From the NCBI GenBank assembly GCA_947501275.1, contig CANMVD010000001.1:1426001-1490000 (forward strand): 64,000 nt of DNA, read 5' to 3'. Each line of letters starts with the position of its first letter. The first letter of the stretch is position 1. Origin of the DNA: an uncultured Tateyamaria sp. (lineage in GTDB: Bacteria; Pseudomonadota; Alphaproteobacteria; Rhodobacterales; Rhodobacteraceae). This document shows, piece by piece, positions 63,523-64,000 of this stretch. A program made the position numbers and the translations under genes. The notes below the pieces were generated by a model, which saw only the letters and a list, made by a program, of their open reading frames with translations, was not told where the DNA came from and made no database searches.

Positions 63523-64000
63523 CTACCGTGTGAAGGCCTGGACGTTGCCAGCATCCACATTGATGATGTTGCCCGTCGATTTGGATGAAGTGTCAGCCGC
63601 GAAAAAGTAGCAGGCCTCGGCGATGTCTTCGGGCAGGACCGAGCGTTTGAGCATGGAGCGTTGGCGGTACATTTCTTCGAGCCCGTCCTTGTCGGTGCCA
63701 TAGGTGTCGGCGCGTTGCTCCAGCCAGTCGCCTTCCCAAATCTTGGAGCCGCGCAAAACGGCGTCTGGGTTGACGACGTTGACCCGTATTCCGGTCTCGG
63801 CCCCTTCGAGGGCAAGGCAGCGGGCAAGGTGGATCTCAGCGGCTTTGGCTGTGCAATAGGCGGCTGCGTTGGGCGAAGCGGCCAGCCCGTTCTTGGACGC
63901 CACAAAGACAACAGCGCCGCCGATATCCTGTATGCGCATCACGCGGAATGCCTCGCGGCTGACGAGGAAATAACCGGTCGACAGGATGTCCATGTTCTTG
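63523..64000 (-). CDS. C-terminal part of bifunctional rhamnulose-1-phosphate aldolase/short-chain dehydrogenase (5' end outside window)
   Basis: 158 in-frame residues are visible before the TAG at 63523; the gene enters from the right edge. The visible part is the end of a Rossmann short-chain dehydrogenase, with VVFVASKNGLAAS, the Tyr-x-x-x-Lys catalytic pair in AAYCTAKAAEIH, and the ending TGNIINVDAGNVQAF. In the bifunctional RhaD/RhaE type, an N-terminal aldolase splits rhamnulose-1-phosphate and this domain oxidises lactaldehyde. The aldolase half is inferred from context with rhaA. An independent dehydrogenase is the alternative. Confidence 0.82.
   Translation of the reverse strand, partial: KNMDILSTGYFLVSREAFRVMRIQDIGGAVVFVASKNGLAASPNAAAYCTAKAAEIHLARCLALEGAETGIRVNVVNPDAVLRGSKIWEGDWLEQRADTYGTDKDGLEEMYRQRSMLKRSVLPEDIAEACYFFAADTSSKSTGNIINVDAGNVQAFTR

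Noticed and set aside
1-64000. CRISPR arrays, rRNA genes, insertion sequences, prophage
   Set aside because: No spaced direct repeats, transposase, integrase, phage structural genes or rRNA sequence were recognised anywhere in the window.

Overview
The window comes from the chromosome of an alphaproteobacterium, most likely a marine Rhodobacterales (Roseobacter-group) species. The evidence is gene content and order: urtABCDE, xdhABC joined to a BMP-family ABC importer, hisS-hisZ-hisG, a TRAP transporter with an aromatic-ring gene set, and rhaD-rhaA. The DNA is GC-rich, coding density is very high, and many start/stop overlaps are of the ATGA type. A dispersed GGGGGC-NNN-GCCCCC element also occurs, which I associate with this order. 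I saw no rRNA, CRISPR array, insertion sequence or prophage. No gene-free gap exceeds 300 bases.

Layout. Positions 1-2199 (-) hold an RTX calcium-binding secreted protein cut by the left edge. 2382-8434 (-) is the urea ABC importer urtABCDE with a 12-bp hairpin between urtA and urtB, followed upstream by a small secreted protein. 9325-16367 is a GntR-regulated catabolic cluster: YCII-like protein, FAH-family hydrolase, nitroreductase-like protein, OsmC-like protein, a DctPQM TRAP importer and a hydroxyquinol-type intradiol dioxygenase. 16374-20457 (-) holds an MltB-like transglycosylase, a DEAD-box helicase and an FkbM-type methyltransferase.

20533-23745 (-) encodes a 1070-residue cytoplasmic, self-sufficient corrinoid/Fe-S reductive dehalogenase fused to its own NAD(P)H reductase and 2Fe-2S ferredoxin. 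It lies beside a tRNA-Gln gene. A second, unrelated dehalogenase (haloalkane dehalogenase, 26488-27411) lies less than 3 kb from its 5' end. This stretch (9-27 kb) is the most unusual part of the window and may serve breakdown of halogenated and aromatic compounds.

28106-33023 (+) is a run of D-2-hydroxyacid dehydrogenase, gamma-glutamyltransferase, FAD-linked D-lactate-type dehydrogenase and a spondin-domain protein. 33238-35739 (+) is a dimethylglycine/sarcosine dehydrogenase-like flavoenzyme. 35856-38627 (-) is an aldo/keto reductase, FAD amine/amino-acid oxidase and GH25 lysozyme operon. 38881-41812 (+) has a DUF2461 protein, a polyphosphate kinase 2, a YdcH protein and a secreted lysozyme-like protein.

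42920-52674 (-) is one long purine operon, xdhA-xdhB-xdhC-ABC ATPase-permease-small secreted protein-permease-BMP binding protein, closed by a clear rho-independent terminator. An in-frame copy of the dispersed repeat is built into xdhA. 52803-53593 (-) is an ArsR/AHSA1 pair, 53716-57243 (+) is dnaE, and then come a lipoprotein, slyX and the hisS-hisZ-hisG operon. The right edge carries rhaA and the end of the rhamnulose-phosphate aldolase/dehydrogenase gene. Starts were chosen by ribosome-binding site and family N-terminus, and several are shorter than the longest open frame.
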